DNA from: Streptomyces fodineus
Lineage (GTDB): Bacteria > Actinomycetota > Actinomycetes > Streptomycetales > Streptomycetaceae
NCBI RefSeq assembly: GCF_001735805.1
Contig: NZ_CP017248.1
Span: 8,618,001-8,682,000, forward strand
Direction: 5' to 3'
Length of the DNA: 64,000 bases
Of this stretch, positions 18,391 to 26,220 are shown one piece after another. The first letter of the stretch is position 1; every line of letters starts with the position of its first letter. The position numbers were made by a program, and so were the translations under genes. Under the pieces are notes generated by a model. The model saw nothing but the letters and a program-made list of their open reading frames with translations, was not told the DNA's origin and did no database searches.

Positions 18391-18564
18391 ATGGAACGGA
18401 CGGACCGGTGGATGGCCGCGGGGAACTGCCCCGGGGATACCCGGCGCGGATGCGGCGGATGCGCGACCCCGTCGTGTGCAGGGGGCGCGAAGGCGGCGGG
18501 TGTGCGCCCGTGCTCCTCGGAGTGCTACCGGTGCTTCGATTTCGCCAAGGTGGCTGGGAACTGA
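18391..18564 (+). CDS. Candidate 57-residue Cys-rich protein
   Basis: Short open frame beginning ATG GAA CGG and ending before a long purine-rich stretch. It has seven Cys at residues 13, 21, 24, 29, 41, 45 and 48, forming CGGC and CSSECYRC clusters. This spacing suits binding of a soft metal ion or an iron-sulphur/zinc site. No family is recognised. The ribosome site is weak (GGACGGA). It is co-directional with the copper genes that follow. It could be chance coding; the Cys density is the main argument. Confidence 0.35.
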   Translation: MERTDRWMAAGNCPGDTRRGCGGCATPSCAGGAKAAGVRPCSSECYRCFDFAKVAGN

Positions 18565-18685
18565 ACGGCACTCGTGTCCGACTCCTAAGGAGGGGGCAGG
18601 TCGACCAGGTATGAGTCCGTGGGCGGTGATGCGTGTGCCTGGGCCGGGGGAGAGATCCTTTGGGCGCGTGGCAGCATCAGGTGCC

Positions 18686-19285
18686 GTGAGTGTGTCCCTG
18701 GTGGTGCGGAGCGTGCGCGCGGCGGTGTTCGCCGTGCTGTGCGTGCTGCTCGCTGCCGGAGGGCATGCCATGGCCACGGGCATGGCGCCGCCGGTGTGGG
18801 TGCAGGCCGCTGGGTGCGTGCCGGTCTTCGCGGTCGGCTGTCTGCTGGGTGGCCGTGAGCGGTCGCTGGCCGCCATCGGCACGGGGACTCTGGCCGCCCA
18901 GGGCGGGTTGCACCTTGTCTTCCACGCCGCCGAGCCCCATCACGCCGCGATGGTCATGCACGGCATGCGGATGGTCCAAACGCCCCACGCACTGACACCT
19001 CACGCCACCGCCGCACATGCCGGGGCGGCCCTGCTGCTGACCTGGTGGCTGCGGCGCGGTGAGGTGGCACTGTGGTCGCTGCTGCGGTGGGCGGTCGCGT
19101 TCGTGCCGGGGCTTGCCGCCTGGTGGCAGGTGGCCGGCGGGGCGTGGAGCGCACCGGCCGGGCCGGGGCTGGTGCGTCGGGCGGCCGGTGAGCCGTGGGC
19201 GTTGCGGCAGGTACGGCTGAGGTACGCCGTTCAGCGGCGGGGGCCGCCGATGGGGATGTCGTACGCGCTGTCGTACGCGATCTGA
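18686..19285 (+). CDS. Small polytopic membrane protein of the copper region
   Basis: About 199 residues with four or so predicted membrane helices: VRAAVFAVLCVLLAAGGHAM, PVWVQAAGCVPVFAVGCLLG, GTLAAQGGLHLVFH and AHAGAALLLTWWL. A His/Met-containing loop (HAAEPHHAAMVMHGMRM) joins them. It is clearly paralogous to the protein at 23462 (the first helix and the GRER turn match). GTG at 18686 gives an N-terminus aligned with that paralog; an ATG at 18611 is an alternative. The role is unknown; the loop and the neighbours (YcnI, CopA) suggest metal handling at the membrane. Confidence 0.75.
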   Translation: MSVSLVVRSVRAAVFAVLCVLLAAGGHAMATGMAPPVWVQAAGCVPVFAVGCLLGGRERSLAAIGTGTLAAQGGLHLVFHAAEPHHAAMVMHGMRMVQTPHALTPHATAAHAGAALLLTWWLRRGEVALWSLLRWAVAFVPGLAAWWQVAGGAWSAPAGPGLVRRAAGEPWALRQVRLRYAVQRRGPPMGMSYALSYAI

Positions 19286-19324
19286 ACCCGGCATCCCTTC
19301 TTCCGTACGGAGATTCCTGACCTC

Positions 19325-20065
19325 ATGTCCCGGACTCGCACCACCCTGCGTCGCGCCGGCGCCGTCACGGCCCTGACCGCCGCCGGACTTCTCGCTGCCG
19401 CGGGCGTGGCCTCGGCGCACGTCACCGTCCACCCCGAGAGCTACGCCAAGGGTGCCACCGACGGCGTGCTGACCTTCCGTGTCCCCAACGAGGAGGACAA
19501 CGCCGGCACCACCAAGGTCCAGGTCTTCCTGCCCACCGACCACCCCATCCTCGGCGTGCTGGTCCACCCCCAGGACGGCTGGACCGCCCAGGTCACCAAC
19601 ACCAAACTCAAGACGCCCGTCAAGACCGACGACGGCACCGTCACCGACGCCGCCTCCGAGATCACTTTCACCGGCGGAAAGATCGCGCCGGGCCAGTACG
19701 AGGACTTCAACGTCGCCTTCGGCCAACTGCCCGACGACACCGGCCAGCTGACCTTCAAGACCCTGCAGACGTACTCCGACGGCAAGATCGTCCGCTGGAT
19801 CGAGGAGGCACAGGGCGGTCAGGAGCCGGAGAACCCGGCGCCCGTGCTCAAGCTGACCGCCAAGGGCGCGGAGGACGGCGGTGTCGCTTCGACCGCCTCG
19901 CCGACGGGTTCGAAGGGCTCCGACAGCGCCAAGTCGACCGCCTCGGCCGGCGACTCGACCGCCCGCGGTCTCGGCATCGCCGGGTTGGTCGTCGGCGCGC
20001 TGGGCCTCGCGGCGGCCGGCTTTGCCGTCGTACGCGGCCGTTCCGCCGGATCCCGGGCGGAGTAG
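19325..20065 (+). CDS. ycnI: YcnI family copper-binding protein (DUF1775)
   Basis: 246-residue exported, membrane-anchored protein. The signal peptide ends at VASA, so the mature protein would start with His (HVTVHPESYAKG), the Cu(II) ligand known for YcnI. The cohesin-like beta domain contains VLTFRVPNEE, KVQVFLPTDHP and GWTAQV, with Trp residues of the copper site. A Ser/Thr/Lys-rich linker leads to a C-terminal helix (GIAGLVVGALGLAAAGFAVV) and a basic tail. Located outside the cytoplasmic membrane. In many actinobacteria ycnI sits beside copC-copD genes, which are absent here; CopA follows instead. A hairpin terminator lies just after the stop. Confidence 0.93.
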   Translation: MSRTRTTLRRAGAVTALTAAGLLAAAGVASAHVTVHPESYAKGATDGVLTFRVPNEEDNAGTTKVQVFLPTDHPILGVLVHPQDGWTAQVTNTKLKTPVKTDDGTVTDAASEITFTGGKIAPGQYEDFNVAFGQLPDDTGQLTFKTLQTYSDGKIVRWIEEAQGGQEPENPAPVLKLTAKGAEDGGVASTASPTGSKGSDSAKSTASAGDSTARGLGIAGLVVGALGLAAAGFAVVRGRSAGSRAE

Positions 20066-20070
20066 CGCAC

Positions 20071-20103
20071 CTGCCCTGCCGGCGGTAGCCGTCGGCAGGG
20101 CAG
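20071..20103 (+). terminator. Hairpin after ycnI
   Basis: 11-bp perfect arms CTGCCCTGCCG (20071-20081) and CGGCAGGGCAG (20093-20103), 11-base loop, starting 6 bases after the ycnI stop. No T-tract. Confidence 0.75.
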
Positions 20104-20254
20104 CGTCTCGTCGCCGCGAACCCCGGCACAGTTGTCCCTCACGTGACGCGGACCACAACTTTGCTCCGGAACTCGCCCCCCGGCGGCCCCGACTCCTGAT
20201 GCAGTACGGCGCGATCCGACCGACGCCGTACAACGTGATCTGGAGACGCGGTTG

Positions 20255-20500
20255 ATGGACGAGTCCCGGCAAACCTCCTCCGGCGCGGGTGCGGTGCTGC
20301 GGAAGCTCGCGCCTCCGCCCGCCCTGTGCGGATTCCTTCTCCTGCTGGTGCTGATGTTCACGGTGTCGTACGCCGTCGGTGTCGCCGCAGGGCCCGTCGC
20401 GCCCGGCATGCACGGCACCGGCACGAGCCGGGGGGACGGCGATTCCGGCGGGGGCGGCGGCACGGACGACATGGGGGACATGCACGGGGGCGGCCACTGA
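20255..20500 (+). CDS. 81-residue single-helix membrane protein with His/Met tail
   Basis: One predicted membrane helix (ALCGFLLLLVLMFTVSYAVGV, about residues 24-44), a short cytoplasmic N-terminus and an extracytoplasmic Gly-rich tail ending DDMGDMHGGGH. The tail resembles Met/His copper-binding segments. Its stop overlaps the CopA start (TGATG at 20498-20502), so it is translationally coupled to the copper ATPase and may pass metal to or from it. ATG at 20255 is preferred over the adjacent TTG at 20252; GGAG lies about 12 bases upstream. Family not recognised. Confidence 0.75.
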   Translation: MDESRQTSSGAGAVLRKLAPPPALCGFLLLLVLMFTVSYAVGVAAGPVAPGMHGTGTSRGDGDSGGGGGTDDMGDMHGGGH

Positions 20501-22773
20501 TGGGCGGGGAACCCGTGACCGTCGACGCGGTGACGACCGACCTGGCCATCGGTGGCATGACCTGCGCGGCCTGCGTGAGACGCGTCGAGAAGAAGCTCGG
20601 CAAGCTGGACGGGGTCACGGCGACCGTCAATCTGGCCACCGGACGGGCGCGCGTGAGTCACCCGCCGCGGCTCAGCCCCGAGGAACTCGTCGCCGCCGTG
20701 GAGGCGGCCGGCTACACGGCTGCCCTGCCCGAACCGCCCAAGCAGCCCGAGACGCGCGCGGGCAAGGACGCGGGCGAGTCCGAGGAAGCCGGCCAGGAGC
20801 GGGACCGGCTGCTGATCACCGCGCTGCTCGCGCTGCCCGTGCTCGTGCTGTCGATGGTGCCCGCGCTGCAGTTCCGTAACTGGCAGTGGCTGTGCTTCGC
20901 GCTGGCCGCCCCGGTCGCCGTCTGGGGCGCGTTGCCCTTCCATGTGCGGGCGGCGCGTGGGCTACGGCACGCGGCGGCGACCATGGACACCCTGGTGTCG
21001 GTGGGTGTGGTGGCGTCCTTCTCCTGGTCCACCTACGCGCTCTTCCTCGGCGGTGCCGGGGAGCCCGGCATGCGGATGCCGTTCACTGTGGTGCCCTCGG
21101 TTTCGCATGGCGCGGCGCACGTCTATCTCGAAGCGGCCGTCGGTGTACCGCTGTTCGTCCTGGCGGGGCGGTTCCTGGAGGCGCGGGCCCGGCGCGGGAC
21201 CGGGGCGGCGCTCAGGTCACTGGCCCAACTCGCCGCCAAAGAGGTGACGGTCCGCGACGGCAACGGCGAACGGCTTGTTCCCATCGAGTGGTTGAGGCCG
21301 GGGCAGGTCTTCGTCGTACGGCCGGGGGAGCGGGTGGCCACCGACGGGCAGGTGGTGGAGGGCAGCTCCGCAGTGGATCTGTCCCTGGTCACCGGAGAGA
21401 GCGAGCCCGTCGAGGTCGGGCCTGGTTCGGCGGTGGTCGGCGCCGCCGTCAACGCCGGCGGGCTGCTCCTGGTGAAGGCCACGGCCGTCGGCGCCGACAC
21501 CCAGCTCGCCCGGATCACCCGGCTGGTCACCGAGGCCCAGGCCGGCAAGGCGCGGGCGCAGCGGCTGGCCGACACGGTGGCAGGCGTCTTCGTCCCCGTC
21601 GTGCTGACGCTGTCCGTCACCTGTCTCGGCTTCTGGCTCGGTGCCGGGGCCGACCCGCAGGCCGCCCTCACCGCGTGCGTGGCCGTGCTCGTCGTGGCCT
21701 GCCCGTGCGCGCTCGGCCTGGCCACGCCGACCGCGCTGATGGCCGCGACCGGCCGCGGTGCCCAACTGGGCGTCCTGGTCGGCGGACCCCACGCGCTGGA
21801 GGGGCTCCAGCACATCGACACGGTCGTCCTGGACAAGACCGGCACGCTCACCTCCGGCCACATGGCCGTCGCCCGCGTCACGGTCGTACCCGACGGACGG
21901 GACAAGGAGGCGCTGCTGCGACTGGCCGGGGCCGTCGAGCACGGCTCGGAGCATCCCCTGGGCCGGGCGATCGCTTCCTACGCCCGGCGGGAACTCCCCG
22001 AGGGGACGCTGCCGGACGTGAGTGAGTTCGCCGCCGTGCCGGGGCGGGGCGTGCGCGGCCTGGTCGAGGGCCGGCTGGTCGAAGTCCTCGCCCCCGACGG
22101 CGAGTTGCCCACCGCCCTGGCAGACGCGCTGTCGGTGGCCGAGGCCGCCGCCCACACGCCCGTCCTGGTCCGGGTGGACGGTGTGGCCGAGGCCCTGATC
22201 GAGGTCGGGGACGTCGTACGGCCCGGCAGCTACCGGGCCGTGGACCGGCTGCGGCGCCTCGGTGTGCGGCCGGTGCTTGCCACCGGAGACCGTGAGGCAC
22301 CCGCGCAGGCCGTGGCCGCGGCCCTGGGCATCGACGAGGTACACGCCCGCTGCACTCCCGAGACCAAGGCCGACCTGGTACGGGACCTCCAGGAGCAGGG
22401 CTACCGCGTCGCGGTGATCGGCGACGGAGCGAACGACGCCGCGGCCCTGGCCGGCGCCGACCTGGGCATCGCCATGGGCAGCGGCACGGACGTGGCCATC
22501 GGGGCCGCCGACGTGACGTTGGTTCGCGGGGACATCGAGGCGTTGGCGGACGCGGTCCGGCTCGCCCGGCGCACGCTGGGCACGATCCGGGCCAACCTCG
22601 TCTGGGCCTTCGGCTACAACGTCGTGACCGTGCCGCTCGCCCTGGTCGGCCTGCTCAATCCGATGCTCGCAGCGGCGGCGATGTCGGTGAGTTCGCTGCT
22701 GGTCGTGGGCAACAGCCTGCGGCTGCGCGCCTGGCAGCCCTCGCCCGCTCCCGCCCGGAGGCGTACCCGATGA
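20500..22773 (+). CDS. Copper-translocating P-type ATPase (CopA-like)
   Basis: 757-residue P1B ATPase that pumps Cu(I) out of the cytoplasm. An N-terminal heavy-metal domain with GMTCAAC is at about residues 17-23; eight membrane helices follow. The actuator has SLVTGESEPVE, the ion path CPC is in ACPCALGLATP, the phosphorylation site is DKTGTLTS, the HP motif is EHGSEHPLG and the hinge is GDGANDAAAL. The C-terminal helices carry YNVV and MSVSSLLVVGNS, the pattern of Cu+ (P1B-1) pumps. ATG overlaps the preceding stop; its own stop overlaps the next start (ATGA). Cu(I) specificity is inferred from these helix motifs. Confidence 0.94.
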   Translation: MGGEPVTVDAVTTDLAIGGMTCAACVRRVEKKLGKLDGVTATVNLATGRARVSHPPRLSPEELVAAVEAAGYTAALPEPPKQPETRAGKDAGESEEAGQERDRLLITALLALPVLVLSMVPALQFRNWQWLCFALAAPVAVWGALPFHVRAARGLRHAAATMDTLVSVGVVASFSWSTYALFLGGAGEPGMRMPFTVVPSVSHGAAHVYLEAAVGVPLFVLAGRFLEARARRGTGAALRSLAQLAAKEVTVRDGNGERLVPIEWLRPGQVFVVRPGERVATDGQVVEGSSAVDLSLVTGESEPVEVGPGSAVVGAAVNAGGLLLVKATAVGADTQLARITRLVTEAQAGKARAQRLADTVAGVFVPVVLTLSVTCLGFWLGAGADPQAALTACVAVLVVACPCALGLATPTALMAATGRGAQLGVLVGGPHALEGLQHIDTVVLDKTGTLTSGHMAVARVTVVPDGRDKEALLRLAGAVEHGSEHPLGRAIASYARRELPEGTLPDVSEFAAVPGRGVRGLVEGRLVEVLAPDGELPTALADALSVAEAAAHTPVLVRVDGVAEALIEVGDVVRPGSYRAVDRLRRLGVRPVLATGDREAPAQAVAAALGIDEVHARCTPETKADLVRDLQEQGYRVAVIGDGANDAAALAGADLGIAMGSGTDVAIGAADVTLVRGDIEALADAVRLARRTLGTIRANLVWAFGYNVVTVPLALVGLLNPMLAAAAMSVSSLLVVGNSLRLRAWQPSPAPARRRTR

Positions 22774-23291
22774 CCGAGCAGACTCTCTGGCGACCCACTC
22801 GCCGTCGGTTGACCGACACCCTCCTCGCCGCGCTCGCGCCCGTGGCCGCGTGCAGCCTCGCCCTGGGCGGGCTGACGACCTGGGTCGGGGCCGGGAAGGC
22901 GGGCAGCCCGGCTCGGATCACCGTCTCGAACGGGCGGGTCCTCCTGCCGTACGGGGACAGCACGGACACCGCGGCGCTCTTCGACATCGCCAACGTCGGT
23001 GGCGCGGACGACCGGCTGGTGAACGTGACGTCCACCGCCACGCACGGCCGGATCACCCTCAGCGGGCACCGCATGCTGGGCGGCCGGGCCGCCTACAAGT
23101 CGGACGTGACCTCGGCCGGCGTCCCTGCGGGCGGCGTGCTGTCCATGTCGCCGCGCGGTGTGGACGCGACACTGCGGGCCGGGGCCGGCTGGCGGGCGGG
23201 TGACCTCGTGCCGTTCACGCTGCACTTCGAGCGCAGCGCGCCGGTCGAGACGATCGCGGTCGTGATCCGCCCGAGCGACAGCGGTCCCTGA
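22770..23291 (+). CDS. PCu(A)C-like copper chaperone domain protein
   Basis: 173-residue exported protein translationally coupled to CopA (ATGA, 22770-22773). An N-terminal helix (LLAALAPVAACSLALGGL) acts as signal or anchor. The rest has the PCuAC beta fold: RITVSNGRVLLPYG, AALFDIANVGGADDRLVNV, VPAGGVLSMSPRGVD and VPFTLHFERS. Canonical members bind Cu(I) through an H/M...M...HxM set; here only GHRM and SMS are obvious and the terminal HxM pair is replaced (GVDATL), so metal binding may be altered. It probably acts on the outer face of the membrane. Confidence 0.8.
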   Translation: MTEQTLWRPTRRRLTDTLLAALAPVAACSLALGGLTTWVGAGKAGSPARITVSNGRVLLPYGDSTDTAALFDIANVGGADDRLVNVTSTATHGRITLSGHRMLGGRAAYKSDVTSAGVPAGGVLSMSPRGVDATLRAGAGWRAGDLVPFTLHFERSAPVETIAVVIRPSDSGP

Positions 23292-23461
23292 TCGCCCGCT
23301 CTGAGGGCGGAGGAATCCTCTCCTAGACGTCGGGGCAGAGTGTCGTCGAGTTCCAGCCGGTTGTCGTGGGCTGGATCACACCGTGCGGATTGAGTACGGT
23401 CCCCCGTGGATGTCCGTACCCACGCATGACGACCGAAGTCCGGATGCGAGGATGAGGCACC

Positions 23462-24160
23462 ATGACAGCAGGATGGTGTGCTCGCGCGATACGGGCCGCG
23501 GTGTTCGCGGCCATGTGCGTGCTGCTCGCCGCCCTGGGCCACGTTCTGATGTCCGGCAGCGACGTGCCGGCGTGGGCGCTGGCCGCCGGCGGGGCCGTGA
23601 CCGGTGCCGTGGGATGGTCTCTGGCGGGGCGTGAGCGCGGGCTGCCGTTGATCGTGACGGTCGTGGTCGCCGCCCAGACGGTGCTTCACGAGGCGTTTTC
23701 CTACGCCCAGTCGACATCGGGCACGTCCGACGGCTCGGCCTCCATGGACATGAGCGGCATGGACGCCATGGACAGCTCCATGGGCATGGGCTCGATGCGC
23801 ATGGGCTCCATGGACATGGGCGCCATGAATATGGACCACACGGGCATGAGCCCCATGGACCACATGGGGCACTCCATGGACGGCGGCTCGTCGTCGTTCG
23901 GCATGCTCGCCGCCCACCTGCTCGCCGCGGTGCTGAGCGGCCTGTGGCTGGCGTACGGCGAGAAGGCCGCCTTCCGGATCCTGCGGGCGACCGCCGGATG
24001 GCTGGCGGCGCCGCTGCGGTTGCTGCTCGCCCTGCCCGGTACCCCCGATCGCCCCCGCGTCCACCTGCGCCGCCGCCGCTCGGACCGGGCGCCGCGTCTC
24101 CTCCTCCTCGTCCACGCGATCACGTCCCGGGGTCCGCCCGTGGGAACGGCTGTCGTCTGA
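23462..24160 (+). CDS. Met-rich polytopic membrane protein
   Basis: 232-residue paralog of the protein at 18686 with helices AIRAAVFAAMCVLLAALGHV, WALAAGGAVTGAVGWSL, LIVTVVVAAQTVLHEAF and GMLAAHLLAAVLSGLWLAYG. Between helices 3 and 4 it carries an extracytoplasmic loop with 16 Met in about 50 residues, arranged as repeats of SMDMG/SMGMG and DHMGH. Such Met/His clusters bind Cu(I) or Ag(I) in periplasmic copper proteins. The basic C-terminus (HLRRRRSDRAPR) is cytoplasmic. ATG at 23462, with GAGG 8-12 bases before. Function unknown; copper binding is inferred. Confidence 0.8.
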   Translation: MTAGWCARAIRAAVFAAMCVLLAALGHVLMSGSDVPAWALAAGGAVTGAVGWSLAGRERGLPLIVTVVVAAQTVLHEAFSYAQSTSGTSDGSASMDMSGMDAMDSSMGMGSMRMGSMDMGAMNMDHTGMSPMDHMGHSMDGGSSSFGMLAAHLLAAVLSGLWLAYGEKAAFRILRATAGWLAAPLRLLLALPGTPDRPRVHLRRRRSDRAPRLLLLVHAITSRGPPVGTAVV

Positions 24161-24231
24161 AGACAGCTGGTTTCCCGAGGCTGCCCGGCTGCCCGTGTGT
24201 GCCTCGGGCCACGGCCGTACGACCGCACAGG

Positions 24232-24249
24232 CGCTGTGGCGCCACAGCG
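24232..24249. promoter_or_regulatory. Perfect 18-bp palindrome upstream of sigma factor gene
   Basis: CGCTGTGGCGCCACAGCG with no spacer, about 90 bases before the ECF sigma start. It is symmetrical enough to be a dimeric-repressor operator; it could also be a chance GC palindrome. Confidence 0.4.
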
Positions 24250-24278
24250 ACGCCGTAGGGCCGTCTCTCCCACTTTCA

Positions 24279-24311
24279 CCGGACCGCGCGCTTCGGCGCG
24301 CCCTGGTCCGG
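24279..24311 (+). terminator. UUCG-capped hairpin
   Basis: Inner arms GCGCGC closed by a TTCG tetraloop (24286-24301) inside outer arms CCGGACC (24279-24285) and GGTCCGG (24305-24311). Lies between the Met-rich membrane gene and the sigma gene, so it may end the upstream transcript or sit in the sigma 5' leader. Confidence 0.55.
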
Positions 24312-24339
24312 ATCACGGTTGACCCGAGAAGGACACCAG

Positions 24340-24954
24340 GTGATTACCTCTGCCCTGCCCACGTCGCGCGCCAAGAGCTATGAACCGGCAGCGCCCGACG
24401 ACTCGATCACCGCATGGGCGCTGGCCGCCCGAGGCGGTGACGCGGACGCGGTCGAGCAGTTCGTGGGCGCCCTGCACCGGGACGTCCAGCGCTATGTCGC
24501 CCATCTGTGCGGCGATCCCCAGGCGGTGGACGATCTGGCGCAGGACACGTTCCTGCGGGCGCTCGGCAGCCTGCACCGGTTCGAGGGACGTTCCTCGGCC
24601 CGGGCCTGGCTGCTGTCCATCGCCCGCCGGGCGGTGATCGACAGCTACCGGTACGCCGCCGCCCGGCCGCGCCTGATCGACGTACCGGACTGGCAGCTGA
24701 CCGCTGAACTGGCTCAGCCCTGCGACCTGCCCGGTTTTGACGACGGCATCGCCCTGCTGGATCTGCTGGCTTCGTTGCCCGATGACCGTCGGGAGGCGTT
24801 CATCCTCACGCAGCTGCTCGGCCTGCCGTACGCGGAGGCCGCCGAGGTGAGCGACTGCCCGATCGGCACGGTCCGCTCCCGTGTGGCCCGCGCCCGAGCG
24901 ACGTTGATGGGCCTGCTGGACGAGGCGGGCCAGACCGCCGCGCTGGCGGTCTGA
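24340..24954 (+). CDS. ECF-type RNA polymerase sigma factor
   Basis: 204-residue group 4 sigma factor. Region 2 contains YVAHLCGDPQAVDDLAQDTFLRAL and RFEGRSSARAWLLSIARRAVIDSYR. Region 4 contains LPDDRREAFILTQLLGLPYAEAAEVSDCPIGTVRSRVARARATL. No anti-sigma gene is adjacent. GTG at 24340 has AAGGA about 6 bases upstream and is preferred to the earlier in-frame start at 24319. It sits between the copper membrane genes and the ABC importer and could direct one of these sets; a matching promoter could not be identified by eye. Confidence 0.92.
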   Translation: MITSALPTSRAKSYEPAAPDDSITAWALAARGGDADAVEQFVGALHRDVQRYVAHLCGDPQAVDDLAQDTFLRALGSLHRFEGRSSARAWLLSIARRAVIDSYRYAAARPRLIDVPDWQLTAELAQPCDLPGFDDGIALLDLLASLPDDRREAFILTQLLGLPYAEAAEVSDCPIGTVRSRVARARATLMGLLDEAGQTAALAV

Positions 24955-24965
24955 CGCTCCGGGAG

Positions 24966-25001
24966 GGTGCCGGTGCCGGCTGGAAGGACGGCACCGGCAC
25001 C
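24966..25001 (+). terminator. Strong hairpin after sigma factor gene
   Basis: Perfect 13-bp arms 24966-24978 and 24989-25001 (GGTGCCGGTGCCG and its complement), 10-base loop, 12 bases past the sigma stop. Confidence 0.85.
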
Positions 25002-25138
25002 TTCGCCGCCGGAGTACCGGGAGCGGTTCACCTGAGCCGGATCGCCAACCGGCCGGGAACTCAAGGCGCCTTCGCTCCGACTACTGGAGCGGGTGGCGAA
25101 GGCTCGCCCGTGTACCGAGTGGATCCGGGAGTTGTTCG

Positions 25139-26218
25139 ATGCGTTCTCGTGTGTGGGGCGGTACCGCGGCCGTCGTACTGGGCGGCCTGCTGGTGGCGGG
25201 CTGCGGCGGCGGGGGGAAGGACACGGCGGACGGGGACGCGGGGCAGGCCGGGAAGTCGGTTTCCGGTGGCTACCCGGTGTCCGTCACCGACTGCATGGGC
25301 GCCAAGGCCACCTTCTCCAGCGCCCCGAAGAGAATCGTCACCAGCAACGCCTCCAGCCTGGAGCTGCTGCTGCGCCTCGGCGTCGGCGACCAGGTGATCG
25401 GCACCGGCTTCCCGCCCGGCAAGGGCACGCTGCCCGGCACCCTCGACGCTCAGGCGCAGAAGGTCAAGGTGCTCAGCCAGACCGTGATTCCCAAGGAGAA
25501 GCTGCTCGGCTCCGGCGCCGACCTCTACATCGACACCTTCGCCTCCATGGGAAGCATGGGCGGCGGAGGGATGGGGGACGCGCCGACGGCGGAGGAGTTC
25601 AAGGCGGCCGGGATCAAGCACATCTACCTGAAGTCCACCGCCTGTGCTGCCCAGAGCAAGACCCCGGTGACCGACCTGTCCGCTGTCGAGGCCGACATCA
25701 CCTCCCTCGGCGCGGTCACCGGCACCAGTGCACAGGCGCAGAAACTCGTCGCCGGGATGAAGGACAAGGTGGGCGCGGTCCACAAGGCGGTCGGCAGTAC
25801 GGCGCAGAGCAACCGGCCGACGTACTTCTTCTTCGACTACGACGCCGGTACGAAGCAGCCCTCCGTCACGTGCAACCGCCAGCTCGCCAACGCCGTGATC
25901 ACCCTGGCCGGAGCCCGCAACGTCTTCGCCGACTGCGACGGCGACTACAAGCAGGTCGGCTGGGAGGACGTCATCGCGAAGAACCCCGACTGGATCCAGC
26001 TCGGCGTCCGCAACCGCGGCAGCGAGGCGGCGAACAAGAAGGCGTTCGACGAGGCCGAGCAGTGGCTGAAGTCAAACCCCGCCACCAAGGGCCTGAAGGC
26101 GGTCAAGGAGGGCCACTTCCTGCGCATCGGCTCCGAGCAGACCACCATTGCGGGAGTCGAGAACGCCGACACGGTCGAGGCCATCGCCAAGTCCCTCTAC
26201 CCGGGCAAGGTCGCCTGA
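25139..26218 (+). CDS. FecB/BtuF-type ABC transporter substrate-binding lipoprotein
   Basis: 359-residue receptor of a siderophore/haem/cobalamin-type importer. The lipoprotein signal is MRSRVWGGTAAVVLGGLLVAGC (Cys about 22). The class III binding-protein fold shows KRIVTSNASSLELLLRLGVGDQVIGTG, ADLYIDTF, YFFFDYDAG and ANAVITLAGARNVFAD. The ligand is not deducible; a Met/Gly-rich insert (SMGSMGGGGMGD) and nearby copper and isonitrile genes make a copper complex one possibility beside iron or B12. GGGAG precedes the ATG. First gene of a three-gene importer operon with 2-base spacing to the permease. Confidence 0.92.
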   Translation: MRSRVWGGTAAVVLGGLLVAGCGGGGKDTADGDAGQAGKSVSGGYPVSVTDCMGAKATFSSAPKRIVTSNASSLELLLRLGVGDQVIGTGFPPGKGTLPGTLDAQAQKVKVLSQTVIPKEKLLGSGADLYIDTFASMGSMGGGGMGDAPTAEEFKAAGIKHIYLKSTACAAQSKTPVTDLSAVEADITSLGAVTGTSAQAQKLVAGMKDKVGAVHKAVGSTAQSNRPTYFFFDYDAGTKQPSVTCNRQLANAVITLAGARNVFADCDGDYKQVGWEDVIAKNPDWIQLGVRNRGSEAANKKAFDEAEQWLKSNPATKGLKAVKEGHFLRIGSEQTTIAGVENADTVEAIAKSLYPGKVA

Positions 26219-26220
26219 TC

